Source: Welwitschia mirabilis (lineage: Eukaryota; Gnetophyta; Gnetopsida; Welwitschiales). Taken from it: 41,615 bases of DNA. The position numbers and the translations under genes were made by a program. Shown here one piece after another: positions 31,086-41,615 of this stretch. The number at the start of each line of letters is the position of its first letter. Positions within the stretch are counted from its first letter, which is position 1. Below the pieces are notes generated by a model. The model ran no database searches. It was not told where the DNA came from and was given only the letters and a program-made list of their open reading frames with translations. The stretch covers positions 18,977,651 to 19,019,265 of the forward strand of contig JBOZIK010000001.1 in the NCBI GenBank assembly GCA_051453625.1, written 5' to 3'.

Positions 31086-34000
31086 ACATCAAAAAGAAAA
31101 GGTAAAATTATAATTTAAATATATTAATTTTTTTTAATATTGTATGTTACTTCCATGTTTGATTCTATAAGCTTTTCTTGATTATTATCCTTAAATTATA
31201 TATAGGTTCTTTTTTTTTGTAAGTAAATTAGATTTTAAATTGGTCTACTCCTAATGCCTTAGAGTAATTTTGAAGATTAACATCTTAGGCCTACTCCTTA
31301 CACTTGGTGCAATCTTAGAGTTTTCCATCCAAAATTATTTGATCATATTATTTATTTTTGGTATTACTGATACTTGGTTAGTAAAAGTGATCTAGACCTT
31401 ACATATGATCCAAATCATTATGTTACTTGCTATTCCAAGTACATTTTTTCTTTCTCTTTTCTAGATGATTGATAAATAAACTTTAAAGAAGATATTTTTT
31501 GAACAAAGAAAATAAAATATTCTTTATGAACTCATTATTAAAAAGGAAAAAAATAATTTTCATTGGAGACATAACATAATTCCTATTTTTCGTCCACATA
31601 TTTTTAATTGACACATAGTTATTCCACTAATACTTATTCTTCTAGTAATTCATACCTATTTAGAGGAGACCGTGAGAGGCCATGAGTATAAAGTTAAGGA
31701 CATGTTACAGGTGGATTTTGGAGAAATGGAGGTAGATCTTATAAAGATTAAAATGCTAGGTTAAATCTTTAAAGCCTCTGAAAGAAGCACGGATCACTAG
31801 ACATTTACATATGATGACCTAAATAGGAGTTTTGATTGAAACCCTGATAGCACTTAGCACCAAAATGATATGATGCTCTTGTGATACTTTCTCAATGCAA
31901 GACCATGTAGTGATTCACTAAACACAATCTATATTAGATCACTAACAGAGTTTCAAACCTCATTGTTGATGACAGAGTAATACACTACTTATTCATAAAG
32001 GTGTTAAGGTAGAGAATGGGTATGCAAAGACTAAAGAGCTTTTCAACCCTAGTTTGAGCTTTAATCCCATGTTTTAGATCATTTTAAGGCTGATTTAAGA
32101 TATATGGAGATGTGATAAAATAAAGGATAAAAGATGAGTGGTGTTGGAGATCTTACTTGCATGCTACTAGAAGCCACTATAGTGCCTACAATGGAACTAC
32201 TTTCAACAACCCCTTGATATTAATTTCTCCATAAAGGAAGAATGTTGGATACTTCTTGTTAAGGATGCTACTATTATTGACAAGGTAGAGTGTGATTAAA
32301 ATGTGCTATTATTTCCTATATTTTGTATAATTAAAACTTACCATGACCAAATGAGTCTAAGTTTCTAAAATCCATTTTTAGATGTCTTTATTTTTTGTAT
32401 TATCTATAACAAAATTTGATTATTAGCCTCATAAATTTATGTGGGGTAGTTAGTTTATCAATTTTATTTTTTGTATTAGACATTCATGTTTAAAATCTTA
32501 TTATTTTGGTTCTTTATATTAGAAATTCATGTTTGAAAGTAAGTTTGTTAGTTTGGTTATTAGTGTTAAGACATTGATGTTTAAAGGTAAAGTTTATCAT
32601 ACGATTGTTATAATGAAAATTCTATAGTAATTTCATTAAAGACATAATTATCATACAAGAATAAATATTTGGTTATTACAAATTTCTATTTTAATGTTTT
32701 CATGAAAAATTTTCTTTTTATATGTAATTATTTATTATAGACATAATGGTCAACATTATCTTATATTTTGAAAAAGGTTGAGACCATATGTATAGTTGGC
32801 GCTAAGTATTGGTTTATATAAAAATTTTACTCTACTAGGTCTTTGACTCAAGCCAATCAATGAATAATCAAATCTATATGATGAATTATGTGTCTATTCA
32901 CTAACAAGTGGCATTAAATTTTGAAAACTATTGGATTTGCAATATTACATCTCAGTAGATGTATTACATTATATCTACTTCTATTATAGCATCGGATTGA
33001 TTGGACTCAATTAATAAGTCTATTTAAGACTCTTACATATTATCATGGAATAGTTTAAAAAGATCTAAAATTAGAGAACATTTGCATTCTTCATTGTGAT
33101 TTGTGTAGCTCATCCTCTCTTACTCATAACCCCAACAATAAATCAAGATCAAGAGAGAACTAATAGAATGTAGCCATATATGAAATTGGAAGGTAAGATG
33201 CCTTCCTCAAATTTAATTATAAAAGCATTTCTAATTCTCAAGTAGGTGTAAGCAGCATTGAAATCATCCACAAACCATCTTCTAAAGATAAAAATCTTTC
33301 TGCAATTACAAGTTTAAAAGGGAAATGGCATTGCCCATAATAGATAACTACATTTAAATTTCTAAAGTGAGAAATAAATAGTACATAACTAGTAAAAATT
33401 TAAATTTCTATTTAATAATAGCTTAATAATGAGTGCTCAACACATGCAACCTATTACTCCATCCTATAGCCATGCATGGAGTTCAAAATCATCCCCTTAG
33501 AATAACACACATAGTATTTGCTAAGCCACAAATGCTTCTTGGTACTTTATTAATTACCATCAATGTAATAATTTCTTCTAGTATTTTAGTTAGAATTTAA
33601 GATAATGTTGGATGTAGTTGAGGTTTCGAAGTCCAAATTAATATGAAAAAGAAGTGCTTATTGGAGTTAATAATTAAGATCATTCTCTTACACTTTGGTT
33701 CCTCTAACATGAAAAAGAAAAAGCCTTGTGCTATGAGTCAGCATTATATAGTTTTATAGCATCTTTTACATTAAAAGTAATTCAAGTTTTTTGCATTGAA
33801 TTTTTTCTTTGAAATCTTCAATTCACTACATTAGAAATTCTAGAAATTTAAAAAAATATTTCTTATGTGAATTATCTACAAAACCTATTCTCTTATTCAA
33901 ATCAAAAAAGTTTGTAGTTTGAAGTTTTTATATTTAAAACTTTAGTTATTACCAAATATTAAAATTATTTAGAATGCTTGGTTAATATTATGAATACACT

Positions 34001-35335
34001 TATTAAAGGCTCACTTTGAAAACTTCAACTTTTCTCCAAGAATTAAATAGTCCTATCTAATTCCAATGCCCAAAACTATTTTAAAATTAAAATAGTAGCT
34101 CTTCAAATTCTCTAAATAATAGAATCTGCATGCATTTTAGTATGTTTATTTGGATTACAATTAAAATAATTGATAAAACTTCTCATAAAAGCCTTTATTT
34201 GGGCCTTCACATCTTTCAATTCTATATGAAAATGAAAAAGATTTTATCTCTAGCTTTAATTATTTCTATATTGATTAGTTCCTCCTAAACTTTTATTTGA
34301 TTTATTAGGATTAATTAGACTACATAGATACAGTAATTAGATCCCTAGAGAACATACATTAAACTATATTTCTAAAATAATTATCAAAGCTATTGAATAA
34401 GGAGAAGACAGATTTACCTTGAGTAAAGAGAGATTATAGAGAATCTAATACTGTTGTACTAGATGAAAGTCCCTACAAGGAACTTTAAAATCCTATGAGT
34501 CAAGTTTAAAATATTTGATAAATGATTTGCTTGCCTATTTTTTTATATGATAATACTAAATCTTTCCTTTCTTATTTGGATAACCACACATAAGGATTTT
34601 TCCTAGTCCATATAAAATATCAAAGGAAGCTAATATAATACTTTGTTGATCATTTATTTTTTCCCTTTATTTTGCATTTGTTAAATGCTAGCACTATTTG
34701 TTCAAGATGCGTAGTGTGAAAGTACTATTACTAAAAATGTTTTAATATTTCATCGGTAATTTGTAGTCATATTTAAGAGGTATTATCTGTATTGTGAATG
34801 TTTAAACATATGTAAAGATAAATCATTTTATGAAGTATACTATTAATGAAAGGAAGCATACACTCTAATCTAGAAGTATGAAAAGGAAACATATCAATAA
34901 TCTATAATAGTACAACTATTCCAAATGGAAGTTACAATGAAGGACCATTGTTTACTTAGGATTCATACTTATCTGTAAAGTAAAAACTTTTTGGACCACT
35001 TGCTGCTAATAATTGGCCTCATCACTATAATTCTAAAAATTCATGCAATTATGTGTAGTAGTCGAGAACACTTGAGGATAACCATCCTTATGAATATGAA
35101 TATGTTGATCATGATCAAATAGTACATCAAGTAAGTATGAATTCTGATTATTATCCTAATAATTATTGTTTTACTAAACCAAAGAATACATATAGCCTTT
35201 TAAATATTTGTTAAGGGATATAACTACCTAATTTTCAGTATTCACATCCTTTCAAATGTCATCAATCTTTTCTAGTATACTATAGTAGCCCAAATAGGTA
35301 TTAAACTTTTAAAATATCATAAGTCTCAAGAGATG
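31086..35335. other. AT-rich sequence with no recognised feature
   Basis: No family motif and no credible open frame. If a CACTA transposon ends at 36906, part of this stretch could be its body, but its left end was not found. Confidence 0.45.
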
Positions 35336-35563
35336 NNNNNNNNNNNNNNNNNNNNNNNNNNNNNNNNNNNNNNNNNNNNNNNNNNNNNNNNNNNNNNNNN
35401 NNNNNNNNNNNNNNNNNNNNNNNNNNNNNNNNNNNNNNNNNNNNNNNNNNNNNNNNNNNNNNNNNNNNNNNNNNNNNNNNNNNNNNNNNNNNNNNNNNNN
35501 NNNNNNNNNNNNNNNNNNNNNNNNNNNNNNNNNNNNNNNNNNNNNNNNNNNNNNNNNNNNNNN
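35336..35563. other. Assembly gap, 228 N
   Basis: Unknown bases. Open frames drawn through it on both strands are not supported. Confidence 0.99.
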
Positions 35564-36599
35564 CCAACCCCCCCAATATTTCTTCTTTACAAAATGGAAA
35601 TGCCTATTCTAAGCATTTATTAAATTCTTATAACATACATTACATGATACATTTCTAAAATCTTAAAAAGGTAGTATATAATCTGATTAATTATTTAGAG
35701 TAAAATATATGGAAGTATAAAGGGTTTCATTACTACTACCTAATGACTTGGGAAGCTCGGATGTGTGTGTTTAATATGTGATGGTTACATTTGATGTTTT
35801 TACAGGTTATGCTTCATTAGAATAATGTATTATTTAGTGTTAATATTTTTGCAATTGGTTTGTATTGCTTGATGCATTTGACATTGGGCTATATTAAAGC
35901 ATAAGCGTATTACTTTATTTGTATAGATGACATCATCAATAGGTTATCATGTCCTTTATTTTGATTTTTTATTACTCTTATAGATTTGTATGTAGCATAT
36001 TACTACTTCTCAAGTGCTTTTTTACAATTGGTGATTATTAGCATCTTCTTCACAATTAAAATGAGTGCACTCTTGAGGCCTTTATGGAAAAACGTTAGCG
36101 TCTTCTATCACATGAAACCATACTCTTTTGTTTTGATTAGGAACTTAGGTTAGATTCTTTTATGCTAGATCTATTACTTTGTTATCATAAAACTAAAAAC
36201 TAGATTGTTAATTTTTTATAATGGCTTTTTTAAAAGCTTTTAGATATTAGAGATTATTATGATAATCATGAATTGGAATTATTTATTATCTGTATTAGAA
36301 TTAGGAGATATGTAATGAGCATTTGAAATATAGATTTACTATAGTAGTATATGAGTTTTAAATGGAATTAGTATTATTGTCATTAATCTTATGCCTTGGT
36401 CATTTACTATAAAATAGGACACATGTTTAATATACTTAATCATTGTATTTCTAGAAGCTATCTATGATCATGTATGTTTCACATATTTTCTTTTCATCAA
36501 CACAACCTTTTGAAAAATGTCTAGTAACTTTTTTCTTTCATTAAAAATATTTTTGTGGTTTCTAGTATCACATTTATGACAAATTTTACCCATCATTGT

Positions 36600-36906
36600 T
36601 TTTTAAGGTTTTTGACTTTAATGAAAATTCTTAGTTGTCATTAATAGCCTATTTTATGATGGTTTTTAACTATTAATTTGATATTTTATAATGATTATTA
36701 ATCATGCAATGGTTTTATTTATCTTTAATGATGATTTTTAGCTGTCATTATTTTCACCCTTTATGATGTCATAATATAGAAACTATGATAGTTTATGATC
36801 ATCATAAAGTATCAATGATAGGACCTATAATAATAGTTAAAAATTATTATTAAAACACTTTAAGGAGAGTTCTTAACCATAATTAAAGGTCATTTTTATG
36901 GTAGTG
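36600..36906 (-). mobile_element. Terminal and subterminal end of a CACTA-type DNA transposon
   Basis: On the - strand the end reads CACTACCATAAAAATG (36906-36891), the CACTA hallmark. Inward come several diverged copies of a motif like TGATGGTTTTTAACTATTAA, ATGATTTTTAGCTGTCATTA and AGTTAAAAATTATTATTAA, typical of CACTA subterminal repeats. It abuts Copia reverse transcriptase sequence at 36907, so it appears inserted there. The other end and a 3 bp target duplication were not found; the neighbouring gap at 35336 may hide part of it. Confidence 0.6.
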
Positions 36907-37230
36907 TGCTAACTAGTGCATATTCCATCTCTTCTTAGCTACTAAGGAAATCATAGTTTTGATGGTAGTCCATTTAACTGTTAGCGTAAAGCCTTCATTA
37001 TAAGCTAATCCTTTTCTTTATTGGAGACAGATAATGACAAGTCAAACTTTGTAACATCCAAGAGTATTACCCAATTTATGCTTCTTGTGAAAAATCCATT
37101 TTTTAGGTAACATAATGCAACCTAGGAAAAGATCCAAAAAAACTCCATGTATCATTTTTTGTAAGTGAAATATATTCTTTTATCATGGCTTGTACTTGTG
37201 ATTACGCAAAATGGAATCTTTGAAAGAGAT
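36907..37230 (-). pseudogene. Truncated N-terminal reverse transcriptase, third Copia element
   Basis: On the - strand LQKNDTW-like sequence (about 37150-37180) matches the conserved start of Copia reverse transcriptase, and TTIKTMISLVAKKRWNMH (about 36920-36975) matches the TTIR..LSLAA..W.IHQLD block. The sequence ends abruptly at the CACTA end, before the catalytic YVDD region. No continuation was found to the left. Confidence 0.65.
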
Positions 37231-38400
37231 TAGTTCATCATCAAATCTGAGATAAAGCTCATCATCATCATTAAAAGATCCATAAGATCTCTTCTTAATT
37301 TGAGTCCTCTTTTCATCATCATGAACATCTTATAAAGTAGATTCTAAGGAAGTGCTTCATTTTTATCTTTGAAAGATATCAACTTTTTCCCTAAAACAAT
37401 CCAATGAGTTACTACTAGAACCAAATTCATATGTGTTAGGAATATGAAAAAGCTCAATTCCTCTAGACTGTATGGTGGATAGACCATTTTTTCTAGAAGG
37501 AAATGAAAAATTATAACTAGTGGACACATATGCTTGCTTAACTATAGGATATTAAGCATAAAAAATTTTCACAAGATGAGAGGAATGATGCATCTAGGAG
37601 TGATTAAGCTAAGAAACATTATGTGAGATTTCTAAAAAGATCACATTATGAGAAACAATAATCTTATAATGATTAGAAATATGCACATGATATCCTTCAT
37701 CGCTAGTTGAATATCCCACAAAAATGCTAATACAAGCATATGCACTAAGCTTGTCATGGTGTTGGGTAAGAATATTGATATAGAATTTACATCCAAATAC
37801 ACTAATATACTTTATAGTAGTGTTGTACTTATTTCATTTTTTAGAAGGAGAAACATCCTTTTTAGAAGCATGACTAATATGATTGTTGAGATGAACTATA
37901 GTATTAATAGTTTTATCCCTAGAATTGGACTTGCATCCATTAAAGTACATCATCAAATGTATCCATAATGGTCTAATTAAATCATTTAGTGATTTCATTT
38001 TATTAAGGTATTCCTAGACATGACTTCAAATGATTAATGCCTTAAAAGTAAGAAAATTCTTGAATCTAGCTCATACATATTCTCCACCATTATTAGAATG
38101 AAAACTCTTAATCTTGTTATTAGCTTCCTTTTTGCTTTTCTTTAAAAATCTTAATAATATTTAAAGAAAGATATTTGAATTCTATAAAATACACCCAAGC
38201 CATACATGAAAAATAATCTATGTAGGATATGAAGTAATAATAGCCTTAGAGTGTAGCAACTAGCATAGGACCACATAGATCACTATGAATTAGTAGAAGC
38301 TTTCAATCGGCATGCCACTTGCTAGGCAAAAAATTTTTTTGTGTTGCTTTGCCCATTATACATTTCACAGTAAGAAAAGTCATATGAAATAGAGGATAGA
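37231..38400 (-). pseudogene. Integrase, third Copia element
   Basis: In - strand order: MGKATQKNFLPSKWHAD (about 38310-38360), the GAG-pre-integrase end; LLLIHSDLCGPM (about 38262-38300) with the first catalytic Asp intact; SNNGGEYV (about 38075-38100), where SDNGGEY is usual so the second Asp is Asn; TIVHLNNHISHASKKDV; then ISVFGCKFYINI, DKLSAYACISIFVGYSTSDE and KIIVSHNVIFLE (about 37640-37810), a clear Copia integrase end. The run on to about 37340 (ELFHIPNT, FREKVDIF) is the linker to reverse transcriptase. Stops and shifts present. Confidence 0.82.
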
Positions 38401-39840
38401 AGCTAATGTTCATTCTTACACATTATAGTGAAAGAACGAGGATCATAATAACCTAAGAGAACATGCCACAGAAGTGATGAGAAGATTTTTTTACTTATGA
38501 GACATGACATGTAATTTCACATATACCAATACATCCTTAAAGAAATTTTACATCCATGTGGCCCTTCATGATAAGATTTTGAAAGGCATCAAGAATATTG
38601 ATGAGAACCTTTTCATGAATATGCATAAAATTTCTATGATTAATGTGGAAAGAAAGAGAAGATGAAATCTTAAAAACGGTACATATAGAACATAATAGAG
38701 CATTCATTATGAGAGAGAAAACAACTAAAAGGTAACTATATCATGATCTTCCATAGAAACTATAGTTATATTTGCTAAATATAATTGACTATGTTATGCT
38801 ATAAAGTCATGAATATCGCTGAGCGTATATGTCATATGCCTAGTTTCACTAGTATCAAGAATTCAAGATTTATCATCAAGTATGCTTTTACTCATACACA
38901 TAAAATTATGACTTTGAAACATAGCATTAGTTTAATATAATTCAAAATTATCTACAAAATCAAAATAATCAGTGACTACATTCTCCTTATAAGCTAATTT
39001 AATTTATCCTAAGAGATCCAATAATAATTTGTGATATGACCTTGTCTTCTGCATTATTAACATTGATATTTATTGTTCTTTAAAGTAGCATTATTATAAT
39101 GTCATTCCTTATTTAGCTGAGAGTGATGGCACTGAGAAGGTGGAGTTGCTTATGATTTTTAATGGGCTTTAATCTTATCATAATGTTTAACATTATGATC
39201 CACTATGAGGATGTGATACTTCAAATGTAGCTTCAAATGACAAGGTACTCATAAAGTTGAATTGTGATTTAGTAGCTATAATGTCCTTATTGAATGTATT
39301 AAAGATTATTTGTTATAGTTTCCTACTAACATATAGTGAGATGATGGAGCTATGTAAAAAATGGATCCTCTAAAAAACATCTAATCAAGTTGATATATTG
39401 TATTCATACTTGGTTCTTTAGGTTAATTTCAGTAATCTTTGCCTTAATATTATTCATTTGTGTTATCAAATATTGCATCTTCTCTTTATTAGAATGTAAG
39501 CTATTGATGCTTGTTATGTGATTAATTAGCTCCAAATCATTCTTGAAATAGAATGTATCCTATAAGGTTATGAAGTTGGTATAGCTACTCTTACTACAAT
39601 GTACCAACTCCTTATGCTACAAAGCCATAGATTTCCTTATAATCTCTATGAACTTACTATTGATGAACTTTTAAGGATCTTCTTACTATGGAGGTTAAAT
39701 AAGAATATGCACTTTCTCAAAGAAATCAATGTCAAAACCATATATGTGCATCATAACCATGAAATCGTCATGCCAATGTACCTAACTTTGATCATCTTAA
39801 AGAGTAACTCTAATATTATTCATGATTCAAATTGTTAAAA
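38401..39840 (-). pseudogene. gag: Gag, zinc knuckle and protease remains, third Copia element
   Basis: On the - strand, a decayed Gag around 39290-39560 (LELINHITSINSLHS, ITEINLKNQ, then an IRCFLEDPFFT block resembling the LLRSLPPSY motif); a knuckle at 39018-39065 reading C-x2-C-RRQGHITNYYW, with two stops inside and the last Cys now Tyr; and the protease block ILDTSETRHMTYT (38831-38871), where the family has LDSG.SRHMT. Gene order gag, knuckle, protease, integrase fits Copia. The Gag start could not be placed. The open frame on the + strand at 39599-39838 is probably a shadow. Confidence 0.6.
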
Positions 39841-39912
39841 TTAATGTAAATGTGTCTTAAAACATCTAAAACTTACCCTTCAAGGTTGTCATAATTGGAT
39901 TAAATATAATAA

Positions 39913-40217
39913 GAGATGGTAAGTTATGAGGTATAATTAGTTTTTAGGATGATCTTACTCATATCCACAACTAAACAATGGATCTATCCTTCACAGAAAG
40001 AACACCTATCAACTCGAGAAGAGAAAGTGATGAGTGAAAAATGAAATGGTATAGTCAATTTAACTAGGAATCTTACTCACATTCATAAGTTCAAATGATC
40101 TATCCAAATCATAATGACATAATAAGATGCTAAAAAAAAAAAAAAAGAGTCATGATAAAGAGTTATAGTTAATTCGAAAGGGATCTTACTTACATTTACA
40201 AGTCCAATAATCTGTCC
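39913..40217. repeat. Three diverged tandem units of about 115 bp
   Basis: GATCTTACTCACATTCACAA-like text followed by ATCTATCC occurs at 39951, 40069 and 40182 (spacing 118 and 113 bp). Each unit is preceded by a similar GATGGTAAGTTAT-like run. They lie upstream of the third Copia Gag on its own strand, so may be part of its leader or LTR. Confidence 0.6.
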
Positions 40218-40779
40218 AATCCACAAAAGTGTGATAAAGCAATAATAAAGCTAGGCCCTAAGAAGTGCATGTAAAAGAAAAATATAATGAATTTATTAAG
40301 AAATCCTTATGTGAATGTGGTAAAGTTTGACACAAGGAGTCTAAACCATTAAATAATTAAATGAAATCTTTATTAATTTTAGATCTTCCTCTCAGTTCAA
40401 GTAGTAATTACATCCTCTCTAATGATGTAACCTTTATCTCCAAAAGGAATGAAAAAGAAAAAAGGTAAATCATGTTAATGAAACATCTAAGTCATTAGTC
40501 ATTTTTAATTACCTCAACTATATATCTCTTTTAAGGAAGAGTACAATGTAATGTTGGTGATTGTTGTGCTACCAACTTATACATATTTGATAGGGTATTT
40601 TAAGTGGTTTTACAGGATAATAGATAAGTAAATACCGATTTCTATGATAATGGAGAGCTCATATGAAAGAGATAAAAACATGCAATCTCCATGATATTTT
40701 ATAGCATTTTGGGCAATTCTTAATTCTTCCCATTTCTGAGATAACTTTTTGCAAAACATTGAGGTTGATGCACTAATGG
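40218..40779. other. Sequence with no recognised feature
   Basis: No primer site (GCTCTGATACCA on the + strand) or LTR pair was found here for the third Copia element. The 76-codon frame at 40610-40840 (-) has no recognised domain. Confidence 0.4.
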
Positions 40780-41290
40780 AACATTTTAAAAGTCCATTGT
40801 CCACTTCATCCTCTGGATGACTATACAGATGATAGAGCAATTTATGCCAATAAGGATGTTGACTATAATCAATCTGGTAGCTAATGTGGATCTTTTATGA
40901 GGTGGCATCATCTCCTTTATCGTCTAGATGACTAGCTAAATGATACTATTGTAATAGTTCACTAGATATTCACCTAACTTCTACCACTTATGTATCTATT
41001 TCTTTTAGCACAACCATTAGGTTTTTACTCATGTTTGTCTATCTGTTCTGTTATGTGTTTGCATCTTTATAAATATCAATCTTTCCCTCAACTCCTACTT
41101 GTCTTTATTTGCAATGGAAATTCTTATGACATGAGATTAAAGGGCCAGAGATCCATTTTTATAGTTACTGAGAGACATTTTTGTTGGTGTTAAATGGTGC
41201 TTCCTCCATTGAGATGTGGCTACTTTGTAACGTAAATGTGATTCTAATATAAAATACTTCTTTTCTGATTTTAATACATATTTGTTTCTC
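40780..41290 (+). mobile_element. LTR-like unit, copy 2, same family as 29575-30480
   Basis: Upstream motifs TCATCCTCTGGATGAC (near 40807) and TCGTCTAGATGAC (near 40920) belong to the same palindrome family. TATAAATA at 41068-41075 is followed 133 bp later by TTCCTCCATTGAGATG (41201), then GCTACTTTGTAACGTAAATG and AATATAAAATAC, paralleling copy 1. Same orientation as copy 1. The two could be LTRs of one element about 11.7 kb long or two separate insertions. Confidence 0.45.
41068..41075 (+). promoter_or_regulatory. TATA box of LTR-like copy 2
   Basis: TATAAATA within GCATCTTTATAAATATC, placed as in copy 1. Confidence 0.4.
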
Positions 41291-41358
41291 ACTCTCATAG
41301 CTTATGTTATTTTTTATTTGGTGATAGTTTTCTTAGTGATATAGGTTATGAGGGCAAT

Positions 41359-41615
41359 TGTCACAACCCGTTCTTAGGCTGGGCTTAAGAAGCATGAAAA
41401 ACCATGGGAAATTTTTTTTTTGGTTAAACAAAATTAGCTTACAAGACAGATTAAACATTGCAGCAGATCAATTACTTTGAAACTGAGATAATCGCCTTTC
41501 AATTACCCACAGAATACACCTCAGAAAAACTATATGGAGATAGCTCACCTGATTATCATCACATTCCATCTTATGGTTATTTAGAAACACACCAGAAGGA
41601 TGTGTGAGTTGTGGT
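41359..41615 (+). mobile_element. Start of a Ty3/Gypsy-like LTR, running off the window
   Basis: It starts TGTCACAACCCG at 41359, then CTTAAGAAGCATG and a T-rich run, matching in order the - strand fragment at 4012-4100. No coding sequence is seen before the window ends. Confidence 0.6.

Noticed and set aside
31984-32010. CACTACTTATTCATAAAGG as a CACTA end
   Set aside because: Poor match to the right terminus after CACTAC and no subterminal repeats.
33820-33850. CACTACATTAGAAATT as the left end of the CACTA transposon
   Set aside because: Only the first six bases match the right end well, no subterminal repeats follow, and the flanking 3 bp do not match.
35301-35623. Open frames across 35336-35563
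   Set aside because: Almost entirely gap sequence.

Overview
This is AT-rich nuclear DNA of a plant, most likely a flowering plant. The evidence is the mix of elements: Copia elements primed by initiator tRNA-Met (TGGTATCAGAGC-type sites), Ty3/Gypsy elements of the Tat/Athila and chromovirus types, and a CACTA-type transposon end. All are old and heavily mutated, and they lie in sequence that looks like a gene desert. I see no bacterial features, no CRISPR array, no rRNA, no convincing tRNA gene and no intact host gene. The assembly has eight N gaps: 998-1616, 3583-3682, 3912-4011, 5281-5380, 7559-7568, 19066-19075, 23084-23093 and 35336-35563. The 10 and 100 N gaps look like placeholder lengths.

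Layout, left to right. 1-3911: a gag-only Copia-type LTR retrotransposon on the + strand (truncated 5' LTR, degenerate primer site, broken gag with a CCHC knuckle, no pol, four polypurine-like tracts, 3' LTR cut by gaps). 4012-4100: the end of a Gypsy-like LTR on the - strand. 5381 to about 6600: a second Copia-type LTR (-) with a perfect primer site but no recognisable gag. About 6700-13989: a Tat/Athila-like Ty3 element (+) with broken gag and protease, about 3 kb with no visible polymerase, and a long 3' LTR. 13990-15418: the only GC-richer island, with open frames of unknown function. 15419-20119: a nearly full-length Copia element of Tork/Tnt1 type (-), both LTRs present and its genes dead. 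20120-22157: gag and protease remains of a different Copia element (-). About 25100-27610: chromovirus-like Ty3 remains (+). 29575-30480 and 40780-41290: two copies of one LTR-like family carrying CATCTAGATG palindromes. 36600-36906: the end of a CACTA transposon that cuts into a third dead Copia element (-, 36907-39840). 41359-41615: the start of an LTR of the same family as 4012-4100, in the opposite orientation.

The retrotransposon genes encode Gag, protease, integrase and reverse transcriptase/RNase H, which together would copy an element through RNA. All visible copies carry stops, frameshifts or lost catalytic residues, so none appears able to move by itself. The three Copia remnants with gag or pol genes and the gag-less Copia LTR lie on the - strand; both Ty3 coding remnants and the gag-only Copia lie on the + strand. 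I found no evidence of a new biological system. The items most worth a second look are the GC-rich island at 14.2-15.05 kb, the palindrome-bearing LTR family, the gag-only Copia with a W-box-rich promoter region, and the pol-less Tat/Athila-like element. All protein similarities were judged by eye from recognised family motifs; no search was run.
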